DNA of 64,000 nucleotides from Paulinella micropora (GCA_009731375.1 BJOX01000238.1:543110-607109), one strand, 5' to 3'. Counted from the first letter of the stretch, positions 47,049 through 57,184 are shown. Numbers and translations are program-made. Notes: generated from the sequence alone by a model not told the origin.

Positions 47049-47673
47049 ATGAATATATTCGACCGATCACAAGAACAGCAGTCAATAGATACTAAAACTA
47101 TTGCCGTTACGGCTACTCCAACATTGACGAGAAACATTCAAAATGCTTACATTGGTCTTGATCTTAGGTCATGGATGGAAAGTTCAACATTCACTTTGCA
47201 CTGGCGGTTATGGTAGCAAAACAAAATCTAATTTAGGATATGGTTATTTCATTAAAGTTGCTTTTCGCGGGTCTTTGAATTTGCCCGCCCCGACTGGAAT
47301 AGGAACTTTTCAGTTTTGGTTTCATAAAACGGACGGAACAAATGTTGATGACTTTTACAGCGAAGTGCTAAATTATACAACCGCCATTGAGTATAAGTCT
47401 TTTGATTGTATATGGCTAATTCAAAGATTTGGAGTTCAAATGAAAATGATATGGTTAATGACTTGTCCAAATCCCGCGGATACTACCAATAATACAACAA
47501 TACGAATTGTAGGTAATACAATCAATGAGGTTTTATTAACATATGAGACAGATGCTCCAATAACATTGGAAGTATATTATAAAACGGCATCTGCGGATTA
47601 TGTATCTTTTAAACCATCATATTTTAATATTGATGTGATGAGAGACATAGCACTAACTGCCTCTTACACATGA
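47049..47673 (+). CDS. Putative minor virion protein, frameshifted
   Basis: An ATG at 47,049 opens 55 codons (NIFDRSQEQQSIDTKT onwards) to a stop at 47,216. A +1 shift near 47,195-47,215 connects it to a frame running to 47,673. The joined product would be about 207 residues. The C-terminal part is beta-rich (YGYFIKVAFRGSLNLPAPTG and ITLEVYYKTASADYVSF), like small jelly-roll or adhesion domains. Function unknown. Its stop overlaps the end of the convergent gene (47,664). Position beside the fibre gene suggests a virion component. Confidence 0.55.
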
Positions 47674-48339
47674 AACCTGTCATACATATCTTTTAGTGTC
47701 GTGAGTTTGCCCTCGTGTTGAGATAAAACATCGCGAAAAAATGTTTTATAATCTAACTTACCATATTTAAGAATAGGGCGTTGGTCTGGTGGTATGTGTG
47801 CGTATCTACTCTCGTGCCATTTCTTCATATCCTCCTGTAATATGGTGCGCTTCCACTTTCATATACAAGAAGTTAAAAGGGTCTTTTGATACTTTCAAAT
47901 GTGCCGTTATTATTTCATAGCAACTATATCCGTTCTCGGGCGGATTCCGCTTTGCTTTAATCGGTGTTTTCTTTTCCTTTGGCGGTACGGACTTCTCTTT
48001 CGTTTCTAAAACTTGTATTTCTTTTTTTGCTAATTCTTCTCCTACATTGGTCTTGATTTCGGTGATACCAGTCTCCTTCAAATCACTTTCTTTAAAAGGT
48101 GTAAATTCTTCTGGTTCAAAGAATTTTTTCATCGTATCGGAAGAAGGCAATACAACTTCAACATTACCGTCTACGGCGGTAGCATCCGCGGTATCACCTT
48201 CTGGCTTTGGTTCGGGTCGGTATTTTTCGTAAAATGCGACGATATCAGTTTTAAGCGATTTGCTTGTTGGCAGTTTTATATCACTACTTAAATGAGTCCA
48301 TTTGGCGATTTCGTCCAAATAATTTTGCTTTGTGCTCAT
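47664..48339 (-). CDS. Unknown protein, frameshifted near the C-terminus
   Basis: The first frame gives 177 residues (48,339-47,806). A one-base shift near 47,850 restores a frame to a stop at 47,664, for a total of about 225. Residues 1-40 form a compact N-terminal domain (YLDEIAKWTHLSSDIKLP). Residues 45-130 are acidic and Pro/Lys-rich, probably disordered. The C-terminal 95 are conserved-looking (CYEIITAHLKVSKDPFNF, then WHESRYAHIPPDQR and a last helix). The ATG follows CTCTATTATATAGAAC, the viral start motif. Lies directly downstream of the helicase gene on the same strand. Function unknown. Confidence 0.55.
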
Positions 48340-48378
48340 GTTCTATATAATAGAGGAAAAAAATCCACACTTTAATTT

Positions 48379-50826
48379 TTATTCTTCATCAGTGTCGTCA
48401 GTATTAAAACTCCATTCTTGATCACCATAAATTGTTCGCCATGTGTTCTGGCATTCTTCCAGAGACGGCGATTCTATATGTCTCGCTCTCGTGCCGTTTA
48501 CAATTCTTTTCGTTTCTTTTGCGTTAGGGATCAATTTTTTCATGTTTATCCAAAAACTAGTTTGTGAAGTGTGAGGGTCATTCATATTTGATTTATACAA
48601 TTTATATACTTCTTCTTTTGCGATTTCTTTTCCAAATTGAATTTCTGGCAATCCGTTTGAAATATAACCATCATTTAAGCAATCCAACCACCATTTCCTT
48701 AATTTGGAGAGAGATTTTACCTTTTGCTGCCGTAGCCCGTCTGTCAATATTGTTTCGCGGTCATTAAACTCGCTGAGGTCTCGTTCGGCAAGAAACTTTG
48801 CCAATCGTCGTCTATCAATAGATCGTATATCTGAAATTGCTTTTCTTTTTTCGTTTTCTTTCATAAGTGCTAATTCATCGGATACTTCAAGCACTAGCCA
48901 TCGTTGTTCCGTTGTTCCTGCTGGCACTACCCATTCTTCGTTTGAAGCAAGCACCAAGAATAACATATTTTCTAATGTTAAGTTTGGTAAATATTTTTGT
49001 TTAAGAGTAAGGGTATTTTCGGATACAAGTTTCTTAATGGTGCCCGCTCTCTCCTTATCCCCGCCCCAGACCATTTCGTCCATAAATACTATGATTGCTC
49101 TGGCTAATTGAGCATTGAAGTCTCCTAATATTTCTCTCACATCGGAGGGTTGAAAGTAATAATCCGCACCTATAATATCTTTGAATATTTCAAGAATAAT
49201 TCCCTTACCTGCTCGTTCAGTGCTCGTTAAAACTAATGATAAATGAAGTTTTTCCCACGGCTTTTGGTAAATGCTAGCAAACATATCAAGCACCTTTTTA
49301 TATATATTTTGATTTCCACCGCACCATCTTTTTAAGATATGCTGGAAGAATGCTTCATTCTTTTCTTCTTCTGGAGTAAAAGATTTTACATCTTCTAATG
49401 TATCAGCAGGAATAGCAAATCCCTTGAATAAATTGTAAAACCCTTTTTTGTCATTATCAAAGTAAGCCTTCGGATCAAAGATAACATCATTTACTTCTCG
49501 CCGTCGTGGATGAGTGTTCCATAATTTGTATAAATCAACAATATTTAATGTGGAAGGATTTTTAGCCAATTTTATCCAGTCCTCTTTTGAAAGATTAGTT
49601 CTTATTCTTTTATTTTTAAGAAAAGCCTCTAGTGCTGTTTCAGTCTTATAACGAAAAACTGGATTTCCTTTGGAATCAACATATTCTTCAATTATAGTGG
49701 GTTTGGTCAAATTCGCAAAACAATACGATTTATTCATCCAAGCCAAGGCAGTATCTATCGATTCTATGAATTTGTCGGGCGCATTACACTCATCACCAAG
49801 TCTTCTCAAATCATCGATAGTGTTGATGTCGTGCACAATAGGTGGAGACAATTCATGAATTCGCACATTTTTACCTTCACAACTCGCATCGTGGCAGTAG
49901 AAATATAAACCATCTCGTTTCCACACAACATAACAATTATCACTTTGATTTTCTTCACCATTTATGATACATTTTCTCACTCCTGTTGTTTTCAAAACAA
50001 ACATTCGCTGTTTTTGTTCTTTTATTTCCACATTGGGCACTTTATCAATTATTATTTGTTTTACTTCTGCTAGGGTGATATGTTGATATCTTCGCAAAGA
50101 AGTATATTCTGGCAGTTTGATATCGTAGAATGAATGTTCATCGGGTCGCATGATTAAGTAATCATCTATTTCAACATTATTCAATCGTTTCAGTGTGTTA
50201 TTTTTTGGTGTATAAGAGAATGGAAGCAATACACGATCGCTCCCATCTTTATGAGAATAAATAGTGCGGAATGCTCTATTCTTGTTTTACACAGAAATAT
50301 CCAATATTGTTCGTCATTCAATCTTTTGATCGTTTCGTTCAAAAGTGAAACAGAGGTCTGGATAATCTTTTTCAATCACTGCTTCCACAAATTTCCAGAA
50401 TTCCTTTTGTTTATCGCAGTTTTCAAATACGAAGCCATTGTCGTATGAGAAATGAGAAGAGATTTTATCACCTTTACAAGCATCTAGATATTTGGCTTTT
50501 TTGGGATTATACTTCATACCAACTTGTTGAAATACATTCTCCATCAGATTATTCCATCGCTCATATATCTTCTCTCGTGAGATAGTCAAGTTGTCGCCGT
50601 CCAAATCAGTAAACATTCTCTGTGGTTTGCCTTCCATCAATACCTCGTAGAATTGTTTTTGATCGTCAGGTGTTTTTTCAATCAACTCAACGAAATCCTC
50701 TTGAAATGGCAGAGTGGTAAATTGTTTGTTCCCCCACTTAACGAGTATCACATCGTTTGCTTTGTCTCGCAAAGCATCTTCTTGTTTCCAATACCATTGT
50801 TCATTTTCCAACATGGGTGCCGACAT
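48379..50826 (-). CDS. Primase-helicase (UL52-type primase plus SF3 helicase), two internal stops
   Basis: One frame from ATG 50,826 to 48,379, interrupted only by TGA at 50,314-50,316 and TAA at 50,287-50,289. The N-terminal 170 residues are an archaeo-eukaryotic/UL52-like primase with the catalytic DxD (MFTDLDGD) and SxH (SSHFSYDNG). Sequence after the stops continues with the family's NKNRAFR.IYSHK block and a Cys/His zinc region (YFYCHDASC). The superfamily 3 helicase follows: Walker A STERAGKG, Walker B IIVFMDEM, sensor LVLASN and TEQRW. It would prime and unwind viral DNA during replication. The TAA falls where relatives have a tyrosine (V-Y-x-K-N-R). The breaks mean either decay, stop read-through or sequencing errors. 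Confidence 0.85.
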
Positions 50827-50943
50827 ATTATATTGGTGGTCAGATATAAAATGTTTGAGTTGTCCTTAATGATTATATAATAAAGGATATAAAGTTTAAT
50901 ATAAAATTAAATAATTAATCATGGAAAAAAATTATTAATTACA

Positions 50944-51453
50944 TTATCTCATTTTATTAAAGCAATCACATTTATCAAATCCCTTGAATGCTCCACAAAG
51001 TCCGCAATATTTTAATGTTTTTATCATACATGATTTATGATAATACTTTTCTCTGTTAGGATATTTAGCAATTATGTTTTTTGAAATTGCTCTTTTGCTT
51101 TCGCAGTAGCAACAGAATTTGATCTCTGGATTTTTATGAATTCGGCTTAGCAGTGAGAGTTCTCCGTTCATTTTGCGATTTTTAAATCGCTTAATACATT
51201 CAAAGCCGATCACCATTTCTTCACCGCTTTTTGTATGTCTAATGACAAAGTTTTTTTCAATTTCGTGAGAGCAAACGCAATATTTTTCTGTTCCTTCGTC
51301 TAATAATTCAATGACTTCCCAATCGTTTGTATTCCACTTACCATCGGGCGCAACAAACCTAATCGCGTTGATTAAATTCGTAAAATATTTGTTTTTCTCA
51401 TAATCAATGAGCAGTTGTAAATCATCATACGCCCAATACGATTTTTTCTCCAT
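50944..51453 (-). CDS. Zinc-ribbon protein, 169 aa
   Basis: 169 residues with a hydrophilic N-terminal half (YWAYDDLQLLIDYEKNKYF) and several Cys pairs: CVCSHEIEKNF near residue 58, CIKRFKNR, KFCCYCESKR near 112 and a C-terminal CGLCGAFKGFDKCDC cluster. It could bind two zinc ions. The middle phrase CSHEIEKNFVIRH is common to a set of viral and phage zinc proteins of unknown role. ATG follows ATGATATAATCACT. Intact. Possibly a replication or transcription cofactor given its place beside the primase gene, but this is inference. Confidence 0.65.
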   Translation of the reverse strand: MEKKSYWAYDDLQLLIDYEKNKYFTNLINAIRFVAPDGKWNTNDWEVIELLDEGTEKYCVCSHEIEKNFVIRHTKSGEEMVIGFECIKRFKNRKMNGELSLLSRIHKNPEIKFCCYCESKRAISKNIIAKYPNREKYYHKSCMIKTLKYCGLCGAFKGFDKCDCFNKMR

Positions 51454-51478
51454 AGTGATTATATCATAAAGAATATAA

Positions 51479-51703
51479 TTATTTAATATTTAATATATAT
51501 TCATCATTGAGACTTCTTTTATTTTCCTTTAATTTGGCTCTTTTTTCCTTTTTCATGGCTAGTATCTTGTCTCTATTCTTTTCATAATACGACTTGCTCG
51601 CTACTCTGTATATTTCTGGATTTCTCTTGGCATACTTGCTAGAAGCAATTGAATGTGCTTTCTTTTTTTCCTCGGGTGTGTTGTAACTCCTTTTCGGTGG
51701 CAT
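51479..51703 (-). CDS. Small basic protein, 74 aa
   Basis: 74 residues, about one third Lys or Arg, with two related blocks (SSKYAKRNPEIYR and SKSYYEKNRDKIL). These resemble the short basic repeats that precede zinc/HNH modules in many virus proteins, but no metal-binding residues are present. ATG lies after ATATAACATATC. Likely nucleic-acid binding by composition. It is the last gene before the right TIR. Confidence 0.55.
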   Translation of the reverse strand: MPPKRSYNTPEEKKKAHSIASSKYAKRNPEIYRVASKSYYEKNRDKILAMKKEKRAKLKENKRSLNDEYILNIK

Positions 51704-51790
51704 GGTTAAGAAGATATGTTATATATTCATTATGATTTTTATTTTTTTAAATTAAAATACTCAAATGTCGTAAATTTTCCTTTGGTTGCC

Positions 51791-52168
51791 GTGTCCGACG
51801 TTGGCCGAGGTCTTCATGACTACATTGTCCGAGGTATTAATGATTGAAAAGTAAACGTTGGCCGTCTAACATAAATAGCAGTGAGAGATTGAATAAAATT
51901 CGTTTTGTTAAGGGGGGTGTCCAACGTTGGCCGACGTTGGCGACCTTTTTTCAAAATTTTCCGAGGGGGTATAAACAAAAAAGGGGGGGGGGGGGGCCCT
52001 TTTTTTTTTTTAAAGGTCCGACAGGTCGGACAGGTTGGACATGCTCAAAAATAGATTAAAAAAAAAAGATAATTATTAATAAAATCGTTTAAAATTAACA
52101 TTAAAAAGTGTCCGACGTTGTGTCCGACCTTTAAAATCATTAAGGCAACCTTGGACAGGTTGGACAGT
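51791..52168. repeat. Iteron-like repeats in right TIR
   Basis: Clustered short repeats: GTGTCCGACGTTGGCCGAGG (51,791), GTCCAACGTTGGCCGACGTT (51,920), GGTCCGACAGGTCGGACAGG (52,015), GTGTCCGACGTTGTGTCCGA (52,109) and TTGGACAGGTTGGACAG (52,150). The GGACAGGT block also occurs inside the end palindromes. A poly-G/poly-T tract at 51,983-52,012 splits the cluster. Confidence 0.65.
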
Positions 52169-52326
52169 GGATAATAAAATGAATTTAATAAATATCTCTC
52201 GCACCTGCTCACATATGAAATGGCTATACAACCATGGCCGAAGAGACGCCGATCGATAAAGTTATTCGTAGAAATTGCTTCCAAAATTTATGAAAAGCAA
52301 TTTCCACGGATACAAGTTACTTTTAA

Positions 52327-52773
52327 TTATGGAGCGAAGTTGGCCATTGTAAAGTAAACATTGATAGGATCAGCAATTGAAGCAAAATATTTGTTCAGGT
52401 TTGAGCGATGAGCGAACACAAACAACTCCTCCTGAGTTTCTTGAAGGGGATTAACGACCATTACATGCAACCCCCGAAGCGTATTAACCTTTCCTGACTT
52501 GGATGCTGACTTGATGAAGCGTGCCTCCTTATATGCATAACCTTGTTGAGCAAAGCCAGCTAGCCTCATATTATCAAACTCTATGAGAAAGTTTAGAGGT
52601 TTATCCCTTTTGAATAACAAATAAAGTCGGTCACGATGTTTAAACTCTGGAATCAATCGAGTGCTGAGCTGTGCCTGAAAGGCGTCGATCGTCAGTGTCT
52701 GAAGTACTTCCACGAGAGCCTCTGTGGCTTCTTTTGCTTCTGCTTCTGTGGCGGTCTTGGCCTCTGTCGACAT
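52327..52773 (-). CDS. TIR gene B, right copy, unknown 148-aa protein
   Basis: Same protein as at 32,907-33,353; no difference seen by eye. Start chosen at the internal ATG (52,773) as in the left copy; an upstream in-frame ATG at 52,818 would add 15 residues. Both copies are intact, which contrasts with the frameshifted unique genes and may reflect homogenisation between the repeats. Confidence 0.7.
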   Translation of the reverse strand: MSTEAKTATEAEAKEATEALVEVLQTLTIDAFQAQLSTRLIPEFKHRDRLYLLFKRDKPLNFLIEFDNMRLAGFAQQGYAYKEARFIKSASKSGKVNTLRGLHVMVVNPLQETQEELFVFAHRSNLNKYFASIADPINVYFTMANFAP

Positions 52774-53023
52774 TTTTGAGTTCGCACTTTTGGCTTTGAG
52801 AAAAAAGCAATTATGCAAAGAATTCTCAAGAAAAAATCTAGTGGTTCTGATTGTTGCAAAAACAAATGGAGGGAGAGAAATAGACCCGCGTGTCTAATTT
52901 TTCCATTTTACTTATTTTGGACGGACACCTCAGACGGGAAAGGTGAGGTAAAAATACACACCGCCAAAATTCTGACCGCCGTGCCTTGGACTGCTTTCAG
53001 TCTTTCTTTTTCCCAATCTCGCA
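52774..53023. promoter_or_regulatory. Divergent promoter region between TIR genes A and B, right
   Basis: Inverted copy of 32,657-32,906, between the two outward-reading TIR genes. Confidence 0.4.
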
Positions 53024-53536
53024 ATGAGTGAGGACGGAAGTATCAATGATGATAATATTGAATATGTTGAAAGAGAAGAACACAATAAATGGTTGGAGAA
53101 ATTACAAGATAAAGGAAAACAAAAGTTAATATCTTATAAAGCAAATAATGATGTCAAATATGATAATATAAGTAAATTAGAACGAAAAAGAATACAATTA
53201 GAAAAAGAAAGGAAAGATTGTATGAATAAGGCGAGTGCTATTGAAGAATTGCTTAATAAATGTAATGATAATGTAGAGCGAAAGGAAAAAATTGAACAAA
53301 TGAAACGGGAAAAAAAGAGAGAAGAAGAACGAAAGAAGAAACAATTAAGATTATTTGAACATTGGTTAAGTGCGGAAAATCAACCAATGGGACTTGATGA
53401 TGAAATAAAAGCACGAAAGATGATTGATAGTGGAAAAAATCATCAGAAATTATTCAGTCATATGAGAAATATAAAAGACAAAGAATTGAATAAAAGTAGT
53501 TCTAACTACTATTTCGCACATAGGAGTATAAACTAG
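53024..53536 (+). CDS. TIR gene A, right copy, charged coiled-coil protein
   Basis: 170 residues, intact in this copy. Residues 15-110 are a long, very charged helix (ISKLERKRIQLEKERKDC and KIEQMKREKKREEERKKK), a likely coiled coil. The C-terminal 60 residues are different (LFEHWLSAENQPMGLDDE, then a helix ending in HRSIN). Together this resembles small DNA-associated or scaffolding proteins, but no family is recognised. The left copy stops at residue 109 because of a TTA-to-TAA change. Confidence 0.65.
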   Translation: MSEDGSINDDNIEYVEREEHNKWLEKLQDKGKQKLISYKANNDVKYDNISKLERKRIQLEKERKDCMNKASAIEELLNKCNDNVERKEKIEQMKREKKREEERKKKQLRLFEHWLSAENQPMGLDDEIKARKMIDSGKNHQKLFSHMRNIKDKELNKSSSNYYFAHRSIN

Positions 53537-53685
53537 TGTGTTTTCAATTTTAAAAAATTTGGCGAAAGCACTCTTCATTTCAAATGAATTTTATCTACCA
53601 TACTTGTTGTGTGTGTGTGGTAGGCTAAGAATACTGGAGAAGACTTCAAAAAGGTAATTTAATAATAAATACATTTTTATGTGTG

Positions 53686-54095
53686 TGATCATTTATGTAT
53701 ATGGACAGGTCCATTCATATATCATAATACAAGCACTAAAAACACATAAAACACACACAGGAAGACAGAAAACAAACCTTTGTTTTACAAAAATACACAT
53801 TTCTTTGACAACTAATTCAACAAAGAAAGCACACTAAGAGAGATTTAGACGAAATAACAACAAAATCATATTTAAACGAAGTTTAATATATATTTTTATG
53901 AAATAAAAATATGATTTTGTTGTTATTTCGTCTAAATCTCTCTTAGTGTGCTTTGTTTTGTTGAATTAGTTGTTAAAGAAATGTGTGTTTTTGTAAAACA
54001 AAGGTTTGTTTTCTGTCTTCCTGTGTGTGTTTTATGTGTTGTTAGTGCTTGTATTATGATATATGAATGGACCTGTCCATATACATAAATGATCA
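53686..54095. repeat. PLV right end palindrome
   Basis: Arms 53,686-53,873 and 53,907-54,095 (about 188 bp) pair almost perfectly around a 33-nt AT-rich centre. Both outer ends carry TGATCATTTATGTATATGG. It is the inverted copy of the left palindrome with minor changes. Confidence 0.9.
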
Positions 54096-54141
54096 TATAT
54101 ATATATATATATATATACTATGATATATGTATATATCATAG

Positions 54142-54191
<50 letters not shown>

Positions 54192-54202
54192 AATACTATT
54201 GT
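54096..54202. repeat. (AT)n tract between PLV and piggyBac element
   Basis: About 105 bp of TA repeats with small palindromes (ACTATGATATATGTATATAT type). Both the PLV and the piggyBac element inserted at this AT-rich locus. Confidence 0.85.
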
Positions 54203-54553
54203 TTAAGTGCATGTGCATGGTTGCCATGTGGCAACCGGATTTCAAATACTTCGAAAGAAGAAAAAAATAATAAAATCGTGAAATTTATTAATAATACAGC
54301 TATTTCTTTCATTTTCAAGTATTAGAATAAAATAAAATTTATTACAAAAGTTTTTAGTGCCCAATGTCCATTGTCTGCCGCCCCCACTTTGAAGATGATT
54401 TTCAGCTGAGTTGCCACCTGGCAACCACAAGGTCATTAAGAGTCAGATTGATCAATACGACGGCGTTTTACATTTTTTTGAGGGATTCCGTGCTGTTTGT
54501 GCCACGAGTGACATGTTTGCCCGCCCCCCCCCCCCCCCCCCCCCCCCCCCCCC

Positions 54554-54600
54554 NNNNNNNNNNNNNNNNNNNNNNNNNNNNNNNNNNNNNNNNNNNNNNN
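54554..54600. other. Assembly gap preceded by poly-C
   Basis: 47 N residues after about 29 consecutive C. Confidence 0.99.
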
Positions 54601-54694
54601 TTCTCTGAAAAGGCATGCAGACAAACGACACATTTACGTCTTTTTGACCTCTCCAAACCTTCGTTATAGTTGTGCCCTAGCTCCCTTTTCTTTC

Positions 54695-55604
54695 TCATTT
54701 TGTCGGCCATGGGTACCTGTGGGTATTTGAGGAGTTGCATATGCATGGGGCAAAGCTATCCTGCATGTTAGGCTGGCTGGGGGCAGGCTGTGCGAGGGCA
54801 GGGATAGAATTACCCTCATTACCATGCAAAATGAGGGAGTCTGCAAGCATAAGTTTGAAATACCCAGGCCTGGTAGTTCCTGTTGAGGCTACATACTTGG
54901 ACAAAACAGACTGACTAAAAAAAATAAAATGTTTGTAGGCATTCGTGATGATGAAATCAAGCAAAATCATGAAATCGACCCTCGTCCAATCCTGCATTCC
55001 AAGGGTGAGATTGAGGGAAGAGGACCCGTGGCGCACGGCATTGAATACATCAACTGCATTAAAAGCTGAATAATAAAGGGCCACAGCCTCACAGCGCGGA
55101 ACCCGAGGATCATTGATACTAAAACGGGCCTCTCTGGGTTTGCCAGGCAAAGTTGTGGAGCAAGTTGCGATAATTTGCTGCTGGTTGTGATCGTTTTGAT
55201 TGATTGCAAGCAGCTCCACCCCCTCATGCATGCATGTGGCTGAAGCTAAATCGCCTTTCTTAGGACCCCTCTGACTCCACAAGAGCATTTTGGGAAACCC
55301 TGGATGCGCAGTCTTCACCTGGCCTACAAAATCTAACCCCCTCTTCTTCACTTCAGTAGCTGTCTTAACAGAAGCAAACCACGAATCACCAAAAACAATT
55401 CGACCCCTCCCCCACCATGGTTTTGTTAGGCGCAAAGTAGTAGCAGTAGTGACCCCAAACTCATCTACTAATTCTTTAGCCTATCCCTATCCCTACCATC
55501 CACACATTCCATGCCTATGCATATGCCTGTTTCAACATCACACACGGTATGATATTCTCTGCCAACAGGAATAGGCTTGCGGGGACAACCATTTGGCCTG
55601 GCAT

Positions 55605-55647
<43 letters not shown>

Positions 55648-56906
55648 NNNNNNNNNNNNNNNNNNNNNNNNNNNNNNNNNNNNNNNNNNNNNNNNNNNNN
55701 NNNNNNNNNNNNNNNNNNNNNNNNNNNNNNNNNNNNNNNNNNNNNNNNNNNNNNNNNNNNNNNNNNNNNNNNNNNNNNNNNNNNNNNNNNNNNNNNNNNN
55801 NNNNNNNNNNNNNNNNNNNNNNNNNNNNNNNNNNNNNNNNNNNNNNNNNNNNNNNNNNNNNNNNNNNNNNNNNNNNNNNNNNNNNNNNNNNACCAAATCC
55901 ATCCCCCGGAAGCCCGTCTGCACCGTGTCCTGATGTGGGGGCCCAGTGTGCACGCCTACGACCTCGGTCCGCCAGAGAGATTTTGATAAGGAGCCCAATG
56001 AAGACTAAAAACTCCTGAAAGGTGAGGGCCTGCCGCAGACGGGGTTCTCGCTCCTTCTCCAGCTCCTCGTTAGTCAGGCGAACGATGGTATGAACTGCTT
56101 CATGCGGCAAGAAGTGAAGAAAGTGCCTATGAACGAAAGAGGAAAAAAAAATTGACAGGGGGGTGCAAAAAAAAACCTGAAATTGTATTGTAATGGGACA
56201 TACGAAAAAGAGAGAGAACAAGTTAGCAAAAGCAGACAAGAAGTGTGACTTTGTCAGTAGTAACTATAATTCCCTGAAACGACAACAAATTTTAAAAAAA
56301 GAACAAAAAGAAAACCATTCAAATAGTCATGGTGAATGTGAGGTTGACTGGATTTTTTTTTTTTTTGGAAGTGAGAGCGCAGAGGGGAGAAGGGTGAAAG
56401 AGCTTACATGCAGGGTCCCGCATCGTGTGCCAAGGTGGTCTTGGCCTTATGTACAGGGCGACCAGCTCCCCACCACATGTGGACCCACGTTCCACTTGTG
56501 AATATGGACACGGATTGTTCGAGGGAAGGTTTTCTTCTTCACCTCCCTCTTCCTCAGCACTGTCTTCGTCTTCCTGGGGAACAGCATCTTTCACTTCGGG
56601 TTGAGGGTTTGGGGGTTCCTCCTCCTCCTCATCTGAAACCTCACCTTTGACCTCTTCTCCCGCAGCATTGACGAAATGCAGGTCTGACCCGGCATGGTCG
56701 GGCTGGGGTCGCAAAAGCTTGGAAAAGAAGAAATAGTCCTGCTTGTCAAATTGGAGGGTAACAAATGCTTTTTTGTGCTTGGTTTCTTTTTCCTTCAAAA
56801 CACCCAAAGCACTAATGTCCTTGTAAAGAGGATCGCCAAATTTTTGGCGTACCCAAGCCTTTCCCAGCTTCTCTTCAGCCACGGATAGGGGGTCACCCAC
56901 CTCCAT
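54695..56906 (-). pseudogene. piggyBac transposase (DDE_Tnp_1_7), interrupted
   Basis: Minus-strand gene starting at ATG 56,906. The N-terminal part has an acidic region (EVSDEEEEEPPNPQPE). A likely intron lies between a GTAAGC donor at 56,407 and a TTCATAG acceptor near 56,129. The next exon begins the transposase fold (HFLHFLPHEAVHTIVRLTN, then LTFQEFLVFIGLLIKI). A 244-N gap (55,648-55,891) hides the first catalytic Asp region. The C-terminal part (55,435-54,695) holds the second Asp (IVFGDSWFAS) and the third (FNAVDVFNAVRHG), then LLDFIITNAYKHF. A one-base G loss near 55,480 and a shift in the first exon break the frame, so this copy is probably inactive or mis-sequenced. The enzyme would excise and insert DNA at TTAA sites. 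Confidence 0.8.
55648..55891. other. Assembly gap in transposase, preceded by poly-C
   Basis: 244 N residues after about 40 consecutive C. Confidence 0.99.
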
Positions 56907-57184
56907 GTTTTTCTGCTAAAAAATCATTTTGTGGCACGTTTACGTGGAAAAAGTGCATTATGAGGGCACCCGTCTATAAAAAAAAAAAATATTAATAACT
57001 TCAACTCAAAGATTTTTCCTAAAATTTTCACACTCGCTTCCCGTACACTTTTGCTTCAAGGTTTTTGACTTTATTCAATAAAAACAGCTCCGGTTCAAGC
57101 GATAGAATTTTTTGAAAATTGGCTACTGAAACGCGGTTGCCATATGGCAGTTTTTGTTGCCATATGGCATCCCCATGCACTTAA

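Larger units (their letters stand above)
31608..54095. mobile_element. Integrated Polinton-like virus (PLV)
   Basis: A 22.5-kb element bounded by inverted repeats of 2.1-2.35 kb and set in (AT)n tracts. It encodes the PLV core: double jelly-roll major capsid protein, penton-type minor capsid protein, A32-type packaging ATPase, primase-SF3 helicase and a tyrosine recombinase. It also encodes a fibre with an S74 domain, membrane and zinc-ribbon proteins. No protein-primed DNA polymerase B, retrovirus-type integrase or adenain-like protease was seen, which separates it from Polintons/Mavericks and from mavirus-like virophages. Coding is dense and AT-rich, unlike the surrounding satellites. Many genes are frameshifted and three N gaps fall inside, so this copy may not be functional as assembled. 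A protist or algal host is inferred from where PLVs are known. Confidence 0.9.
51741..54095. repeat. PLV right terminal inverted repeat
   Basis: Complete copy of the terminal repeat (2.35 kb), inverted relative to 31,608-33,709. Includes the iteron cluster, TIR genes B and A and the end palindrome. It abuts (AT)n at 54,096. Confidence 0.9.
54207..57180 (-). mobile_element. piggyBac-family DNA transposon
   Basis: Flanked by TTAA at 54,203-54,206 and 57,181-57,184, the piggyBac target duplication. Ends are short inverted repeats (GTGCATG on both sides), with subterminal palindromes GTTGCCATGTGGCAAC (54,220), GTTGCCACCTGGCAAC (54,411) and two TTGCCATATGGCA copies (57,137 and 57,156). It contains a transposase with DDE motifs on the minus strand. 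Two N gaps lie inside. Confidence 0.88.

Noticed and set aside
31608-54095. Classification as a Polinton/Maverick or mavirus-like virophage
   Set aside because: No protein-primed DNA polymerase B, retrovirus-type integrase or adenain-like protease was found among the viral frames.
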